Shown here: one piece after another, positions 16,719 through 26,022 of the stretch
Layout: each line of letters opens with the position of its first letter
Numbering within the stretch: position 1 is the stretch's first letter
Assembly: GCF_023715365.1 (NCBI RefSeq)
Contig: NZ_JAMBNZ010000001.1
Coordinates: 431,569 to 495,568, forward strand
DNA from: Georgenia satyanarayanai
Lineage (GTDB): Bacteria > Actinomycetota > Actinomycetes > Actinomycetales > Actinomycetaceae
Length of the DNA: 64,000 nucleotides
Direction of reading: 5' to 3'
Notes under the pieces: generated by a model
Databases searched by the model: none
Told to the model about the DNA's origin: nothing
What the model saw: only the letters and a program-made list of their open reading frames with translations
Translations under genes and position numbers: made by a program

Positions 16719-18509
16719 GTGGGACAGCGCATCGAGGACTACGCCGTCATCGGCGATCTGCACACCATGGCCCTGGTGGGCCGTGACGGATCCATCGACT
16801 GGCTGTGCCTGCCACGCTTCGACTCCGGCGCCTGCTTCGCGGCTCTTCTCGGTGACGAGGACGCCGGGTTCTGGCGTCTGGCCCCCGTCGACGGCGGCAC
16901 CTGCACGCGCCGGCGCTACCGCGAGGACTCCCTGGTGCTGGAGACGGAGTGGGACACCCCCGACGGGACGGTGCGAATCATCGACGCCATGCCCCCGCGT
17001 GACGGCGCCGCGGACGTCGTACGGGTGGTGGAGGGCCTGTCCGGCCGCGTGCGGATGCGGATGGAGCTGCGGCTGCGCTTCGACTACGGCCACATCGTGC
17101 CCTGGGTCCGGCGCCAAGGTGAGCGGCTCTCGGCGATCGCCGGACCCGACTCGGTGTGGCTGGACACCCCTGCTCCGCTCGAGGGCCACGACTTCCTGAC
17201 AGTGTCCGAGTTCGAGGTGGACGCCGGTGAGCAGGTGCCCTTCGTCCTCACCCACCACCCCTCGCACGAGTCGGCGCCGCCGCGCCGCAACGCTGCCCGG
17301 CTCCTCAAGGGCACGGACCGTTTCTGGACGACGTGGATGTCCCAGGCCAACTACGAGGGCGCCTGGTCCGAGGCCGTGCGCCGCTCGCTCATCACGCTCA
17401 AGGCCCTTACCTACGCACCCACGGGCGGCATCGTCGCCGCGGCGACGACCTCCCTGCCCGAGGAGCTGGGTGGCACCCGCAACTGGGACTACCGGTACTG
17501 CTGGTTGCGGGACGCCACCTTCACCCTCCAGGCGCTCCTGGGGACCGGCTTCGTCGAGGAGGCCGGCGCCTGGCGAGACTGGCTGCTGAGGGCCGTCGCC
17601 GGGGACCCGGCCGACCTGCAGATCATGTACGGGATCGACGGCACCCGCCGGCTCACCGAGCTCGAGGTCGACTGGCTTCCCGGGTACGAGGGCGCCTCCC
17701 CGGTCCGCATCGGCAACGCCGCGGCGGGCCAGCTCCAGCTCGATGTGTGGGGAGAGGTCCTCGACGGTCTGCACGTGGCCCGTGGTGCGGGACTGGCCGG
17801 GGCAGAGGACGCCTGGGACCTGCAACGCGCCCTGCTGGACTACCTCGAGGGCAGCTGGCAGGAACCGGACAACGGCCTGTGGGAGGTCCGCGGCCCCCGC
17901 CGCCACTTCGTCCACTCCAAGGTCATGGCCTGGGCAGGCGTGGACCGCGCGGTCCAGGCGGTGGAGAAGTTCGGGCTGGAGGGGCCGGTCGACCGATGGC
18001 GGGCGCTGCGCAGCGAGATTCACGCCGACGTCTGCGAGCGGGGCTACGACCCCGAGCGGAACACCTTCACCCAGTTCTACGGCTCACGCGGGCTGGACGC
18101 GGCGCTGCTCCTCATCCCCCAGGTGGGCTTCCTGCCGTGGGACGACCCGCGCGTGGTCGGCACGGTCGACGCCGTCCAGCGTGAGCTCGTCGAGGACGGG
18201 TTCGTCATGCGCTACCGGCCCGGCAGCGACGGCGGCGTGGACGGTCTGCCCGGGATCGAGGGTGCCTTCCTCGCCTGCAGCTTCTGGCTCGCCGACGCCC
18301 TCAACGGCATCGGGCGACGGCAGGAGGCCGAGGCGCTCTTCGAGCGTCTTCTCCAGCTGCGCAACGACGTCGGTCTGCTCAGCGAGGAGTACGACCCCCG
18401 CTACGAGCGACAGGTCGGCAACACGCCACAGGCCTTCAGCCACGTGGGGCTGGTCAACACCGCCCGTCACCTCAGCGGCACCCACCCCGCCACCGCAGCA
18501 GACACATGA
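16719..18509 (+). CDS. GH15 family glycosidase (glucoamylase/trehalase-like)
   Basis: A 596-residue cytoplasmic enzyme (no signal peptide). The N-terminal beta-sandwich begins IEDYAVIGDLHTMALVGRDG and SIDWLCLPRFDSGACF. The (alpha/alpha)6 barrel holds NWDYRYCWLRDATFTLQALL and ends with LSEEYDPRYERQVGNTPQAFSH, which carries the catalytic Glu. This is the bacterial GH15 group that acts on maltose, short alpha-glucans or trehalose, and product specificity is not visible. GTG 16719 has GGAGG four bases upstream; the open frame back to 16662 is Arg-rich and lacks a site. It is followed by a glucose dehydrogenase, suggesting that released glucose is oxidised. Confidence 0.87.
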   Translation: MGQRIEDYAVIGDLHTMALVGRDGSIDWLCLPRFDSGACFAALLGDEDAGFWRLAPVDGGTCTRRRYREDSLVLETEWDTPDGTVRIIDAMPPRDGAADVVRVVEGLSGRVRMRMELRLRFDYGHIVPWVRRQGERLSAIAGPDSVWLDTPAPLEGHDFLTVSEFEVDAGEQVPFVLTHHPSHESAPPRRNAARLLKGTDRFWTTWMSQANYEGAWSEAVRRSLITLKALTYAPTGGIVAAATTSLPEELGGTRNWDYRYCWLRDATFTLQALLGTGFVEEAGAWRDWLLRAVAGDPADLQIMYGIDGTRRLTELEVDWLPGYEGASPVRIGNAAAGQLQLDVWGEVLDGLHVARGAGLAGAEDAWDLQRALLDYLEGSWQEPDNGLWEVRGPRRHFVHSKVMAWAGVDRAVQAVEKFGLEGPVDRWRALRSEIHADVCERGYDPERNTFTQFYGSRGLDAALLLIPQVGFLPWDDPRVVGTVDAVQRELVEDGFVMRYRPGSDGGVDGLPGIEGAFLACSFWLADALNGIGRRQEAEALFERLLQLRNDVGLLSEEYDPRYERQVGNTPQAFSHVGLVNTARHLSGTHPATAADT

Positions 18510-18526
18510 GCACGGACAGGAGAACC

Positions 18527-19573
18527 ATGCGCGCACTGACCCTCACCCCCGGCCAGGCCGGGACGCTGGCTGTCACCGACGAGCCCGAGCCCGAGCCGGC
18601 CGACGGCGAGCTCCTCGTCGAGGGCCTGTCCCTCGGCGTGTGCGGTACCGACCGCGAGATCGCCGCCGGCGAGTACGGCTGGGCGCCCCCCGGCCGGCAG
18701 CGGCTCGTGCTGGGCCACGAGTCCCTCGGGCGGGTCCTCCAGGCTCCCCAGGACTCCGGCTTCACCGCCGGCGACCTCGTCGTCGGTGTCGTGCGGCGGC
18801 CCGACCCCGAGCCGTGCGGCGCCTGCGCGCACGGGCAGTTCGACATGTGCCGCAACGGCCGGTACACCGAGCGTGGGATCAAGGAGATCGACGGCTACGG
18901 CAGTGAGCGCTGGTGCGTCGAGCCGCACTACGCCGTCCGGCTCGACCCGGCCCTGCGTGAGGTGGGGATGCTGCTGGAGCCGACCACCGTCGTCGCCAAG
19001 GCGTGGGAGCAGGTGGAGAAGATCGGCGCCCGGGCCTGGTTCGAGCCCCAGCGGGTGCTCGTCACAGGAGCCGGCCCGATCGGCCTGCTCGCCGCCCTAC
19101 TCGGTGAGCAACGCGGTCTGGACGTCCACGTCCTTGACCGCGTCACCGGCGGGGCCAAGCCCGGACTCGTCGCGGAGCTCGGGGGCACCTACCACAGCGA
19201 CGCGCCCGACGACGTGATGGAACGGGTGCGCCCCGACGTCGTCATCGAGGCCACCGGGGCCAGCTCGGTGGTGCTCGCCGCCATGGCCGGCACCGCCCCC
19301 TACGGCATCGTCTGCCTCACTGGCGTCTCGTCGGCCGGGCGGAGCGTGTCGCTCGACGCCGGCGCCCTCAACCGCGAGATCGTGCTGGAGAACGACGCCG
19401 TCGTCGGGTCGGTCAACGCCAACCTCAGCCACTATCAGGCCGCCGCAGAAGCACTCGCCCGCGCGGACCTCGGCTGGCTGCGCCGGCTCATCACCCGCCG
19501 GGTGCCCCTCGAGCGCGCCGCCGAGGCCTTCGCGGCCGAGGACGAGGACATCAAGGTCGTCATCGACCTGTAG
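18527..19573 (+). CDS. Glucose 1-dehydrogenase-like zinc MDR
   Basis: A 348-residue NAD(P)-dependent dehydrogenase of the archaeal-type glucose dehydrogenase family, expected to turn glucose into gluconolactone. The catalytic zinc site shows SLGVCGTDREI and VLGHESLG, the structural zinc lobe EPCGACAHGQFDMCRNG, and the coenzyme loop VLVTGAGPIGLLAALLG. ATG 18527 is chosen because AGGAG lies four bases upstream; ATG 18506 overlaps the upstream GH15 stop (ATGA). Either way the two genes form one transcription unit and are likely translationally coupled. Confidence 0.82.
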   Translation: MRALTLTPGQAGTLAVTDEPEPEPADGELLVEGLSLGVCGTDREIAAGEYGWAPPGRQRLVLGHESLGRVLQAPQDSGFTAGDLVVGVVRRPDPEPCGACAHGQFDMCRNGRYTERGIKEIDGYGSERWCVEPHYAVRLDPALREVGMLLEPTTVVAKAWEQVEKIGARAWFEPQRVLVTGAGPIGLLAALLGEQRGLDVHVLDRVTGGAKPGLVAELGGTYHSDAPDDVMERVRPDVVIEATGASSVVLAAMAGTAPYGIVCLTGVSSAGRSVSLDAGALNREIVLENDAVVGSVNANLSHYQAAAEALARADLGWLRRLITRRVPLERAAEAFAAEDEDIKVVIDL

Positions 19574-19897
19574 AGGCGGGAGGACGACGGCGACCGAAGT
19601 ACTTGCCCGGCCGCGTGAGGCGACTTCCCGGGAGCGGACGAGCAGAAGGGGGCGGAGGACCGATGACGTGGATCGCGACCCCGCCCACGGCGGCGGCGGC
19701 CACCGCCACTCCGGACGAACGTACCTGCGCTTCGGCGCCATGCTCGCCGAGAACACAGTTTCAGGCGGCGTCGCGCCTGTACTTTCGTGGCACTCGCCGC
19801 CCGCAGAGGAGGGCCTGTCCGGCACATCGTGCCGGACAGGCCCTCGGGTGACGTCGGTCGCTCTCGCGTCGTGGGCGGTCGAGGGTTCCGGCCGGGC
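19574..19897. other. Intergenic region between convergent genes
   Basis: About 320 bases between the glucose dehydrogenase and ribokinase stops. No open frame has convincing codon bias or a ribosome site. Its one clear element is the hairpin at 19809-19845. Confidence 0.5.
19809..19845. terminator. Perfect hairpin, bidirectional terminator
   Basis: A 16-base-pair perfect stem (19809-19824 with 19830-19845) closes a CATCG loop. It ends the nine-gene minus-strand operon and probably also transcripts from the glucose dehydrogenase side. Confidence 0.8.
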
Positions 19898-20815
19898 TCA
19901 GCGGGCACTGACGAGCCCGGTGACGTCGGCTGCCGTCGGTACCGCTTCCTGTGCACCGGCGGCCGTGGTGGCGAGCGCCCCGGCGGCGGCCGCTACCTGA
20001 GCCGCCTCAACAAGGTCCCTTCCCTTCGCGAGCTCGGCGGCAAGGACGCCGCAGTAGGTGTCGCCCGCGCCCGTCGTGTCGACGACGTCGACACTGAAAG
20101 CGCCCACCATCACCTGTCCGCCTTCCCTCGTCGCGACGAGGCTGCCCTCCCCGCCGAGGGTGACGACGACCGCGGGCACTCGACGGAGTAGTGCCTCGGC
20201 GAGCACCGCGGGCGCCCCACCCGTGCCCGCGAGGTCCGCCGCCTCGTGCTCGTTGACGACGAGGACGTCGAGAGCACCCCACAACCACTTCGGTAGGTCC
20301 TGGGACGGGGCCGCATTGAGGACGACGAGCGTGTCGGCGGCACGGGCCTCCACCGCCTGCCGGATGACTTCGAGTGGCACCTCGAGCTGGGCGAGGAGCA
20401 CGGCCGCGGCCGCGATGCGCCGTGCCTGCGCGCGTCCGATGCCCACGTGCCGGTTGGCACCCGGCGCGACGATGATCGTGTTCTCACCCGTGGGCGAGAC
20501 CGCGATCAGCGCCGTCCCGGTGGGGGTGTCCACCCGGTCGACCAGGGAGACGTCCACGCCGGCGGCTCGCAGCGACCCCGCGATGAGGTCACCGGACGCG
20601 TCCCGACCCAGGGCGCCGATGAACGTCGTCCGGACGCCTCCAGCGCGCGCAGCCGCGACAGCCTGGTTGGCGCCCTTCCCGCCGGGATGGCGTACGACGT
20701 CACCGCCGAGGATCGTCTCCCCGCCGACCGGGTGGCGCGGGACGGGTACGACCAAGTCGACGTTGGCGGAACCGACGACGGCGACCTCGGGGCTGTCCTG
20801 CTTGGAGTCAGCCAC
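19898..20815 (-). CDS. rbsK: Ribokinase-family sugar kinase
   Basis: A 305-residue PfkB-fold kinase, last gene of the LacI-controlled operon. Signatures are VVGSANVDLVVPV at the start, the first PfkB motif HPGGKGANQAVAAARAGG, and the second motif DTTGAGDTYCGVLAAELAKG, which carries the catalytic Asp and anion hole. These match ribokinases best, implying phosphorylation of a free pentose or similar sugar delivered by the importer at the operon head. GTG 20815 has GGGGAG six bases upstream and lies 11 bases after the ThuA-like stop. Confidence 0.82.
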   Translation of the reverse strand: MADSKQDSPEVAVVGSANVDLVVPVPRHPVGGETILGGDVVRHPGGKGANQAVAAARAGGVRTTFIGALGRDASGDLIAGSLRAAGVDVSLVDRVDTPTGTALIAVSPTGENTIIVAPGANRHVGIGRAQARRIAAAAVLLAQLEVPLEVIRQAVEARAADTLVVLNAAPSQDLPKWLWGALDVLVVNEHEAADLAGTGGAPAVLAEALLRRVPAVVVTLGGEGSLVATREGGQVMVGAFSVDVVDTTGAGDTYCGVLAAELAKGRDLVEAAQVAAAAGALATTAAGAQEAVPTAADVTGLVSAR

Positions 20816-20826
20816 GATGAACTCCC

Positions 20827-21573
20827 CTAGCTCCCGGCCAGCCAGCGCACGCAGCGGTCGAAGAGGGGGCCGTAGCCGGCCCACCCCATGAACTCCTCGG
20901 GTGCCCAGTGCGGGGAGATGTCCGACGCGAAGGCGACGGTGCGGCCCTCTCCTACCTCGACCACGGCCAGCAGCGGCTCGGACTCGATCGTGGCCAGGAC
21001 CGTCGCCTCGTCCTTCGCGACGAGCGACTGGTAGCCCAGCAGGATCGGCCACGTCTCGTCGAGCCCGTCGGTGATCGGGTGCGCCACCCCGGAGAGCACA
21101 CCCGTCACGCCCTCGGGCGCCTCGACACGGTCGTCGTACCGGTGGATGGTCACCGGGAGGACGTCCTCGAGGGGGGAGCCCGCGTAGTTGGCCTTGGCCT
21201 GGAAACCTTGGAAGCTCAGGTACCCGCCGGCCATCATGAGGCCGCCCCCTCCCCGGACCCACTCACGCAGCAGCTTGAGCCGGTTGGGGGCGGGCCGCCC
21301 CTGGGCGAAGACCTGCGGCGGCAGGAGGAGGCTGTTCGCCCCGATGTCGGAGAGGATGACGACGTCGTACTCGTCGAGTGCCTCGAGCGTCAGGGGAAAC
21401 AGCTCGGCGACGTCGTGAGAGCGGAGGTGGGTCACGTCGTGCCCCGCGCCGTCCAGCTCCGCAAGCAGGCGCGCGCACCCGATCTCGAGCTGCGTGTGGG
21501 GGAACGCGTCGTACCCCTTGTGGTCGATCGCCGCGTTGATCCAGGACTCTCCGGCAAGCAGCACTCGTGACAT
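20827..21573 (-). CDS. ThuA-like / glutamine amidotransferase-fold protein
   Basis: A 248-residue cytoplasmic protein with a class I glutamine amidotransferase-like flavodoxin fold. Recognisable parts are VLLAGESWINAAIDHKG at the start, LDEYDVVILSDIGANSLLLP, WVRGGGGLMMAGGYLSFQGF where a nucleophile elbow would lie, and VAFASDISPHWAPEEFMGWAGY. The usual catalytic Cys of true amidotransferases is not present at the elbow. ThuA-like proteins sit in sugar operons (trehalose utilisation, for example), and the chemistry remains unclear. It is sandwiched between the M28 peptidase and ribokinase genes. Confidence 0.65.
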   Translation of the reverse strand: MSRVLLAGESWINAAIDHKGYDAFPHTQLEIGCARLLAELDGAGHDVTHLRSHDVAELFPLTLEALDEYDVVILSDIGANSLLLPPQVFAQGRPAPNRLKLLREWVRGGGGLMMAGGYLSFQGFQAKANYAGSPLEDVLPVTIHRYDDRVEAPEGVTGVLSGVAHPITDGLDETWPILLGYQSLVAKDEATVLATIESEPLLAVVEVGEGRTVAFASDISPHWAPEEFMGWAGYGPLFDRCVRWLAGS

Positions 21574-21603
21574 GGGTGATCTCCTCGTGGTCGGTTGGTG
21601 GTG

Positions 21604-22800
21604 TCAGAAGGGGATGGATAACGACTGGCTGGGCACCCGGTCCGCCCTCGGCAGGACCTCCACCAGGTGCGTGAGGAGCGGAACGCTCCACGCGATGTTC
21701 GCGGCGATGCCGGGGTTGGGCAGGTCCTCCGGCTGGTGGAGCCGGTGCAGGTCGTTGAAGGTGTAGAAAGCCACCGGCAGACCGGCCGCGTAGAACGCGC
21801 CCTGATCGGTGCCGCAGGTGGGAGGGAACCGGGACTGGACCCGGAGGTCCGGCCGGTTCTCGGCGGCGTAGGCGCCGAGGACGGCGAGGAACTCGCGCTC
21901 GAAGGTTTCCGGCCCGGCGAAGACCTCCATGAAGTCCCCGCGTCCGAGCCCGTCGACGTTGAGGACGAAATCGAGCTCCTCCCCGTCCTTCGCGGTCATC
22001 TGCTCGACGTAGTGCCGTGAGCCCGCCAGATGCCACTCCTCCGCCGTCGTGAGCACGACGGTCACGGGACGGGAGGGCGGCTGCGTCATCAGCTGCCGCA
22101 CGAGGTGGACGAGCGCGATGGTGCCGGAGCCGTTGTCGTACGCACCGGGCGTGTTGAAGAACGTGTCGTAGTGGCCTGACACGAGGACTCGACCACGGTC
22201 CTGAGGACCGGCGGCCGGGACGTCGACGATCACGTTCCGGCTGACAGCCTCCCCCGCGTGCGCGGACTCGCACGCCAACTCGACCTCCACCGTGATCCCG
22301 TCGGCCAACCACTCGCTGAGCGACAGACCGTCGATGTGCCCAAGTGCCAGGTGCGGGACGGAGGTGTCCGAGCCCGCGGGAAGCGGCTGGGGCGCCGCAG
22401 GGCCACCGTCACGGGCGTGCAGGTACGCGACCAGAGCGCCGTCGGCGTCGGTGACGGCGAACTTCGTCCACACCATCGAGTCGCCCCACAGGCCCTGCAC
22501 ACCGACGGCGTGCACGCGCCCGCGGACCACGCCCGTGGCGGGGCCCGACCAGAGCATCGGCCACGCTGGGACGGCGCGCTCGAGGGGTGCCGTCACGCGC
22601 AGGGAGCTGCTGGCGCCGGGGTCCCAGCCGGGCGTCCGGACCTCCTGCGTCCGCACGCGAGCGCCCATCCCAACCAGCCAGCCGACGAGCAGCCGTTCGG
22701 CGTCGTGGATCCCGCTGGTCCCGTGGAAGCGTGGGCCGAGCGCCACGAGCTCCTCGAGGTCGCTGAGAGCCCGGGTCGCGCGCTCCTCGTGAGTGGTCAT
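21604..22800 (-). CDS. M28-family zinc peptidase/amidohydrolase
   Basis: A 398-residue co-catalytic zinc hydrolase. The metal-binding residues appear in order: His in SGHYDTFF, bridging Asp in PGAYDNGSGT, the general base and ligand pair in TTAEEWHLAGS, Asp in NVDGLGRGD, and His in FNDLHRLHQPED. A PA-like insert lies at about 100-190. There is no signal peptide, so it acts in the cytoplasm; in this sugar operon it may deacylate or cleave an amide of the imported compound rather than act on peptides. Its ATG overlaps the TGA of the upstream gene (ATGA at 22797-22800). Confidence 0.78.
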   Translation of the reverse strand: MTTHEERATRALSDLEELVALGPRFHGTSGIHDAERLLVGWLVGMGARVRTQEVRTPGWDPGASSSLRVTAPLERAVPAWPMLWSGPATGVVRGRVHAVGVQGLWGDSMVWTKFAVTDADGALVAYLHARDGGPAAPQPLPAGSDTSVPHLALGHIDGLSLSEWLADGITVEVELACESAHAGEAVSRNVIVDVPAAGPQDRGRVLVSGHYDTFFNTPGAYDNGSGTIALVHLVRQLMTQPPSRPVTVVLTTAEEWHLAGSRHYVEQMTAKDGEELDFVLNVDGLGRGDFMEVFAGPETFEREFLAVLGAYAAENRPDLRVQSRFPPTCGTDQGAFYAAGLPVAFYTFNDLHRLHQPEDLPNPGIAANIAWSVPLLTHLVEVLPRADRVPSQSLSIPF

Positions 22801-23870
22801 GCGCTGTCTCCTCCTCGTACCGCACTAATGAACAGGTTCTTGACGTTGGTGGTGAGCAGGGCCTCGGCCGCCTCGACAGCGACGCCGAACCGCCGGTGGA
22901 GGCGGGGAAGGAACAGCCGGGGGATGTACCCGTAGCCGTTGCCGCCGTGGGCCGTCCACATCGCCTTGACGAACACGTCGTGACTCACGAGCACCCGGTG
23001 CCCGAGCCCCGCCTCCACCAGCCTTGCGATGTGCCGGGCGTCGTCGTCTGGTGCCGGGCTCTGACCGCCGTGGTCGGCGTAATAGAAGCCCATGCCGGTC
23101 ATGTCGAAGCCGAGCCAGGCGCCTCGCTCCGCCAGGCTCGCCTGGTAGTCAAGGTCCGATCCGGACGGGTTCATGTGGCCCAGGACCACGGCGTCCGCCC
23201 GCGCGCCCTCGCTCTGCAGGATGTCGAGGACCTGGTGGCCCGCGCGAGCCCACCCGTCGAGGTGGACGAAGACGGGCAGGCCGGTGGCGACATGGGCTCG
23301 GGCGGCGGCTCGCAGGCAGGTGGTCTCCGAGTCCGTCGGCGTGGTGGAGACACCGATCTCCCCCAGGACGCCCGGCCGAGCTGTGGTCCCGTCAACTCCG
23401 TTCGTCACCTCGTCGATCAGTTCTCCGGCGAGCTGGTGGACATCGGCCGCCCGGACGGCCGCCGAGTGGGTCGGATCGATGTACCAGCCCGCACCCATGA
23501 TGATCTGGGTACCGGACCGCTGAGCGACTTCCTGCAGACGGCGGGCGTCACGTCCCATGCCGGGAGTCGACACATCGACGACCGTGCGCCCACCTGCCTC
23601 GGTGAACAGTTGCAGCTCTGCGACCGCCTGCGGGACCGAGTCGAGCCGGCAGTTGTCGGGGTGAAAGAACGGGTCCTCACGCAGCGCCCAGGCCATCGCG
23701 GCGCTGACCGGCTGGTCGGCGAGCTCACGCTTCCATGGCTCCGGCGGCGTCCACAGGTAGTTCGTGACGTCGCACCACACGTGCTCATGAGAGAGCGTCA
23801 TCCCGAGCTCCGAAACAGGAACGCTCCCCGTCACTGTGTTGACCGTGACCTCCGGATGCTGCGTGCTCAC
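22797..23870 (-). CDS. Phosphotriesterase-family amidohydrolase
   Basis: A 357-residue TIM-barrel metalloenzyme. Metal ligands are visible: the HxH in LSHEHVWCD, Glu in LGEIGVSTTP where classical phosphotriesterase has a carboxylated Lys, His in VFVHLDGWA, His in LGHMNPSGSD, and Asp in VSHDVFVKAM. The Glu bridge is typical of homologues (PHP, lactonases) that hydrolyse lactones or sugar phosphates rather than phosphotriesters. It starts at GTG 23870, overlapping the upstream TGA (GTGA), and ends overlapping the M28 gene, so expression is coupled. Confidence 0.78.
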   Translation of the reverse strand: MSTQHPEVTVNTVTGSVPVSELGMTLSHEHVWCDVTNYLWTPPEPWKRELADQPVSAAMAWALREDPFFHPDNCRLDSVPQAVAELQLFTEAGGRTVVDVSTPGMGRDARRLQEVAQRSGTQIIMGAGWYIDPTHSAAVRAADVHQLAGELIDEVTNGVDGTTARPGVLGEIGVSTTPTDSETTCLRAAARAHVATGLPVFVHLDGWARAGHQVLDILQSEGARADAVVLGHMNPSGSDLDYQASLAERGAWLGFDMTGMGFYYADHGGQSPAPDDDARHIARLVEAGLGHRVLVSHDVFVKAMWTAHGGNGYGYIPRLFLPRLHRRFGVAVEAAEALLTTNVKNLFISAVRGGDSA

Positions 23871-24937
23871 TGGTTCTCCAGCTCGCCGACGCCGGCACCG
23901 AGGAGGTGGGCGGAGGCGCGGTCGATCTCGTCCCGTGTACCGAAGAACCACCACGACGTGAAGGTGTCCGTACTCGTCGTCCGGTCGGTGTCGGTGCCGG
24001 TCGGGGTGCCGCGGCTCTCCACCTCCGCGAAGCCACCGAGACCGCCGTCATCGTTGTACAGGTGGATGGAGTCCCCCATGACCCCCGGGGCGAAATCGGG
24101 CTCCTCGCCGTAAGGCGCCTCGGCACGGTTGCCGAAGTCACGCACGAGGAGCGCATACTCGTCCCCGGCGAGCCGGCGCACGTAACCGCTCCGCCCGAAG
24201 ACATGAGGCGCCTTGACCCCGATCTTGAACCGGTCCCTCCCGGTGAGCGAGGTCGCGAGCACGCCGGGACGCCGCGTGAGGAGGTCACCGACCGGCTCGT
24301 AGTAGTCCGTCACCTCAGCGACGCCGACCGCGGGGATGAGTGCGGTGCCGCCCGCGAGCACCTGGACGATGTCCCACGACTCCATCGGTGCGGACGTCTC
24401 ACCACGGTCGAGCGTGATCGTCACCGAGTAGCCCGCGCAGCGGAGTGCGCGCAGCGGGTCTTCCGGCGTGCCGACGAAGCGCAGCGGCGACGGGGCAGGC
24501 CGCACCCGCATGCCGAGCTCGAAGGTGACGTCGCCCGAGCCCGTGTTGCGCGCCGTCACCGTCCCCGCCCGCTGCAGGATGAGCGGGTCACGGCTCTCGC
24601 AGGTGTGCGGTGCGGGGTCGATGGCGGTGGGGAGGACGAAGGTGCCCCAGTAGTCGTCGCGGTCCTCGATGATGTAGGTGACCTCAGGGCCGATCCAGAT
24701 CCGCTCGCCGCCGACATTCCAAAATCCCGAGCGGACGAGTTCGTCGAAGGCTTCCGGTGAGGCGAACGCCTCCGGCACCCACGTCTCGGACCCCCGGTCC
24801 GGACCGCGGAAGGGCCCGTAGACGCGGCCGCCGTAATGGCTGACGACGATGAGGGACCCGTCGTGCAGCGCGATCGTGTGGTGCTCGATCTCTTGCTCGG
24901 TGAGCCGGGCCGTGAGGTCGCGGTAGGTGATGCTCAT
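23867..24937 (-). CDS. DUF6786-like (aldose-epimerase-fold) protein
   Basis: A 356-residue protein without signal peptide. The features SLIVVSHYGGRVYGPF, GGERIWIGPE, ELGMRVRPA and APHVFGRSGYVRRLAGDEY suggest a beta-sandwich related to galactose mutarotase-like carbohydrate-binding proteins; my family assignment (DUF6786/DUF4380-like) is from memory. It could be a mutarotase or isomerase for the substrate of this operon. ATG 24937 gives a start at MSITYRDLTARL with a weak GGGAAG site. It lies 86 bases after the substrate-binding protein gene and overlaps the next gene. Confidence 0.6.
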   Translation of the reverse strand: MSITYRDLTARLTEQEIEHHTIALHDGSLIVVSHYGGRVYGPFRGPDRGSETWVPEAFASPEAFDELVRSGFWNVGGERIWIGPEVTYIIEDRDDYWGTFVLPTAIDPAPHTCESRDPLILQRAGTVTARNTGSGDVTFELGMRVRPAPSPLRFVGTPEDPLRALRCAGYSVTITLDRGETSAPMESWDIVQVLAGGTALIPAVGVAEVTDYYEPVGDLLTRRPGVLATSLTGRDRFKIGVKAPHVFGRSGYVRRLAGDEYALLVRDFGNRAEAPYGEEPDFAPGVMGDSIHLYNDDGGLGGFAEVESRGTPTGTDTDRTTSTDTFTSWWFFGTRDEIDRASAHLLGAGVGELENQ

Positions 24938-25023
24938 GGTGACGCTTCCCGTGTGTGTCGAAGTGATGTGCTGCCCCGGGGCGCAGCAGGGCACGCGCCG
25001 GCTGCGCCCCGGGTTGGTGAAGC

Positions 25024-25968
25024 TCAGTCCTTTGTGACCACCTCGACGGGCACGACCGTGACCTCGTCGAGAGTCTCGCCATCGAGGAAGCGCAGCGCCT
25101 GCTCGATGCCGACCTTGCCGAGCTCGTAGGCCTGCTGGGCGACGGTGGCGTGCATTGTTCCGGCGTCGATCGCCGCGCGAGCGTCGTCCGTGCCGTCGAT
25201 GCCGACGACGTAGGTGCTCGTGCCGGCCGCGTCACCCAGCGCCTGGATGCCACCCAGCGCCATCTCGTCGTTCTCCGCGAACACACCGACGATGTCCGGG
25301 TTGCCCTGGAGGATGTTGGAGAGCACGTCCAGGCCGCGGGCGCGGTCGTACTCGGCGGACTGCGCCGCGACGACCTCGACGTCGGGGTAGTCCGCGATCG
25401 CCTCGTTGAATCCCTGGAACCGCTCGTTGGAGGACGGCAAGCCGGAGATCCCACGGAGCACGGCGACCTCACCCTCCCCGCCGATCGCCTCCATGAGCGC
25501 CTCGCCGGCGAGCCTACCGAGCTCGACGTTGTCCGACGCCACGTACGTCTCCGCGGGCGCATTGTTGACGAGACGGTCCACGGTGATGACCGGGATGTCG
25601 GCGTTCGCCATGGCGTTGACCGGCGGGGTGAGCGCGTCCGAGTCGGTGGCGTTGAGGACGACGGCGTCGAAGCCCTGGCTGACGGCGTCGGCGAGCTGGT
25701 TGGCCTGCGTCGCGGAGTCGTCCTGGGCGTCGACGATCGACAGCTCGACGCCGGCTGCCTCGGCGGCGTCGACGGCACCGTCACGCATGTCGATGAAGAA
25801 GGGGTTGGCGAGCGTCGAGACCGCGAGCAGGACGCGCGGTCCGTCGCCGTTCCCGCCGTCGGCTGAGTCGTCACCGCCGCACGCGGTCAGCGCGAGGGCG
25901 GCCGCCGCGGCCAGGGCGATGCCGGCGGTGAGGCGACGACGGTTGGGTCGAGGTGATGTGAACGTCAT
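25024..25968 (-). CDS. Ribose-type ABC transporter substrate-binding lipoprotein
   Basis: A roughly 314-residue periplasmic-binding-protein lipoprotein of the RbsB family that would capture a sugar or sugar derivative. The signal peptide ends at lipobox LTAC. The mature part has LLAVSTLANPFFIDMRDGA, QGFDAVVLNATDSDALTPPV, IPVITVDRLVNN and FAENDEMALGGIQAL, all canonical. Two ATGs are possible; 25968 has GGAG eight bases upstream, while 25974 is only two bases from it. It follows the permease in the operon. Confidence 0.87.
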   Translation of the reverse strand: MTFTSPRPNRRRLTAGIALAAAAALALTACGGDDSADGGNGDGPRVLLAVSTLANPFFIDMRDGAVDAAEAAGVELSIVDAQDDSATQANQLADAVSQGFDAVVLNATDSDALTPPVNAMANADIPVITVDRLVNNAPAETYVASDNVELGRLAGEALMEAIGGEGEVAVLRGISGLPSSNERFQGFNEAIADYPDVEVVAAQSAEYDRARGLDVLSNILQGNPDIVGVFAENDEMALGGIQALGDAAGTSTYVVGIDGTDDARAAIDAGTMHATVAQQAYELGKVGIEQALRFLDGETLDEVTVVPVEVVTKD

Positions 25969-26022
25969 TGTCATGTCTCCGTAGCTAGTGGTGGATGGGT
26001 ATGGGTGGAGGGGCGGCAGGGG

